Of a stretch of DNA of 5,980 nt, positions 5,674-5,980 are shown piece after piece. How positions within the stretch are numbered: position 1 is the stretch's first letter; each line of letters opens with the position of its first letter. Source of the stretch: an uncultured Micromonospora sp. (GTDB lineage Bacteria > Actinomycetota > Actinomycetes > Mycobacteriales > Micromonosporaceae); contig CALGAM010000274.1 of the NCBI GenBank assembly GCA_937951935.1, positions 1 through 5,980 of the forward strand, read 5' to 3'. The notes below the pieces were generated by a model. That model searched no databases, had not been told where the DNA came from, and saw nothing but the letters and a program-made list of their open reading frames with translations. The position numbers were made by a program, and so were the translations under genes.

Positions 5674-5903
5674 CTTACATCTGCCGGAGGATCGCGAGTC
5701 GCGTCCGCCCGAGGACGGCGGGCGCGACGGCCCGTTCACCGCCTCCGTGCGCACCGCCCGGCGGCTGGCAGGGTCGGTGCCGCACCCGGGACGCGGCCAC
5801 CGGCACAGCCACGGCACCGCGCGGTGACGCCGATCCGGCGCGGGCCGGCCCGTCGCGCCCCTACCCCACCACGCCGCACCGACGCGGGTGCCCGCCGGGT
5901 GAG
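5643..5903. other. Intergenic region upstream of the MATE gene
   Basis: Apart from the inverted repeat at its left end, I see a short palindrome CGCGAGTCGCG (5693-5703), a 6-bp hairpin (5706-5711 with 5719-5724, 7-nt loop) and a 12-bp GC palindrome (5841-5852). None has a T-rich tail, so no terminator for the gene to the right is called. The open frames here are Arg/Pro/Gly-rich and look non-coding. Confidence 0.4.
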
Positions 5904-5980
5904 CTACCGGTAGTTGACGGGGACCTCGGACGAGCCGGGCTCGGGCCAACCACCGCCCGGAGCGACATCGCAGTAGGGAT
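5904..5980 (-). CDS. C-terminal end of an unidentified protein (partial)
   Basis: One minus-strand frame enters from the right edge and ends at TAG (5906-5904), giving 24 residues: PYCDVAPGGGWPEPGSSE, then VPVNYR. Twenty of 24 third positions are G or C, and the composition (Asp, Glu, Tyr, Asn, Cys) is unlike the Arg-rich shadows in the other frames. A real gene in the same direction as its neighbours is therefore likely. The fragment is too short to identify, and chance openness over 75 bases of GC-rich DNA cannot be excluded. Confidence 0.45.
   Translation of the reverse strand, partial: PYCDVAPGGGWPEPGSSEVPVNYR

Noticed and set aside
5841..5852. 12-bp GC palindrome CGGGCCGGCCCG as a terminator or operator
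   Set aside because: As a hairpin it gives only about 4 bp around a CCGG loop and lacks a T-rich tail. Such palindromes are frequent in GC-rich spacers.
5656..5949. 97-codon minus-strand frame in the right intergenic region
   Set aside because: Its composition is Arg/Pro/Gly/Ser noise, it has no ribosome site, and it overlaps the better-supported partial gene in another frame.
1..5980. Mobile element, CRISPR, phage or toxin-antitoxin system
   Set aside because: No regularly spaced repeats, terminal inverted repeats, recombinase motifs or paired small genes were found. The window reads as ordinary chromosomal genes.

Overview
The window is high-GC DNA with strong third-position G/C bias, GTG start codons and heavy open-frame shadows on the opposite strand. 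This points to a high-GC actinobacterium. The style of the secreted trypsin-like protease and the leaderless ArgR-type argG promoter would suit a Micromonospora- or Streptomyces-like organism, but that placement is inference. Everything recognisable is chromosomal housekeeping or accessory metabolism. I see no transposase, integrase, phage gene, CRISPR array, tRNA or rRNA.

All genes lie on the minus strand, so transcription runs right to left. From the right edge: the last 24 codons of an unidentified gene (5980-5904); a 261-bp intergenic stretch; a MATE-family multidrug/cation antiporter (5642-4248); a 51-bp gap holding a compact argG promoter; argG, argininosuccinate synthase of the long E. 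coli-like type (4196-2745); a strong GC hairpin terminator (2695-2730); a 321-bp intergenic region with an AT-rich island; a secreted chymotrypsin-fold serine protease (2423-1755); a second hairpin (1657-1699); and a DUF418/YeiB-like multi-pass membrane protein (1468-263). The first 262 bases contain no convincing gene. Their first 44 bases are an AT-rich island with a short TATC tandem repeat and probably belong to the control region of a gene left of the window.

The genes do not form an obvious pathway. argG makes argininosuccinate from citrulline and aspartate in arginine synthesis. It appears to have its own arginine-responsive promoter: a perfect 14-bp ARG-box palindrome lies just upstream of a TACTAT -10 element that sits 5 nt from the GTG start. 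The MATE gene carries a 9-bp inverted repeat with one arm over its start codon, which suggests local control by a repressor or by mRNA folding. The protease and DUF418 genes each have a good Shine-Dalgarno sequence and look like separate transcription units.

I did not find a clearly novel system. The most rewarding signals are regulatory: the ARG-box/leaderless argG promoter, the inverted repeat at the MATE start, and the two AT-rich islands.
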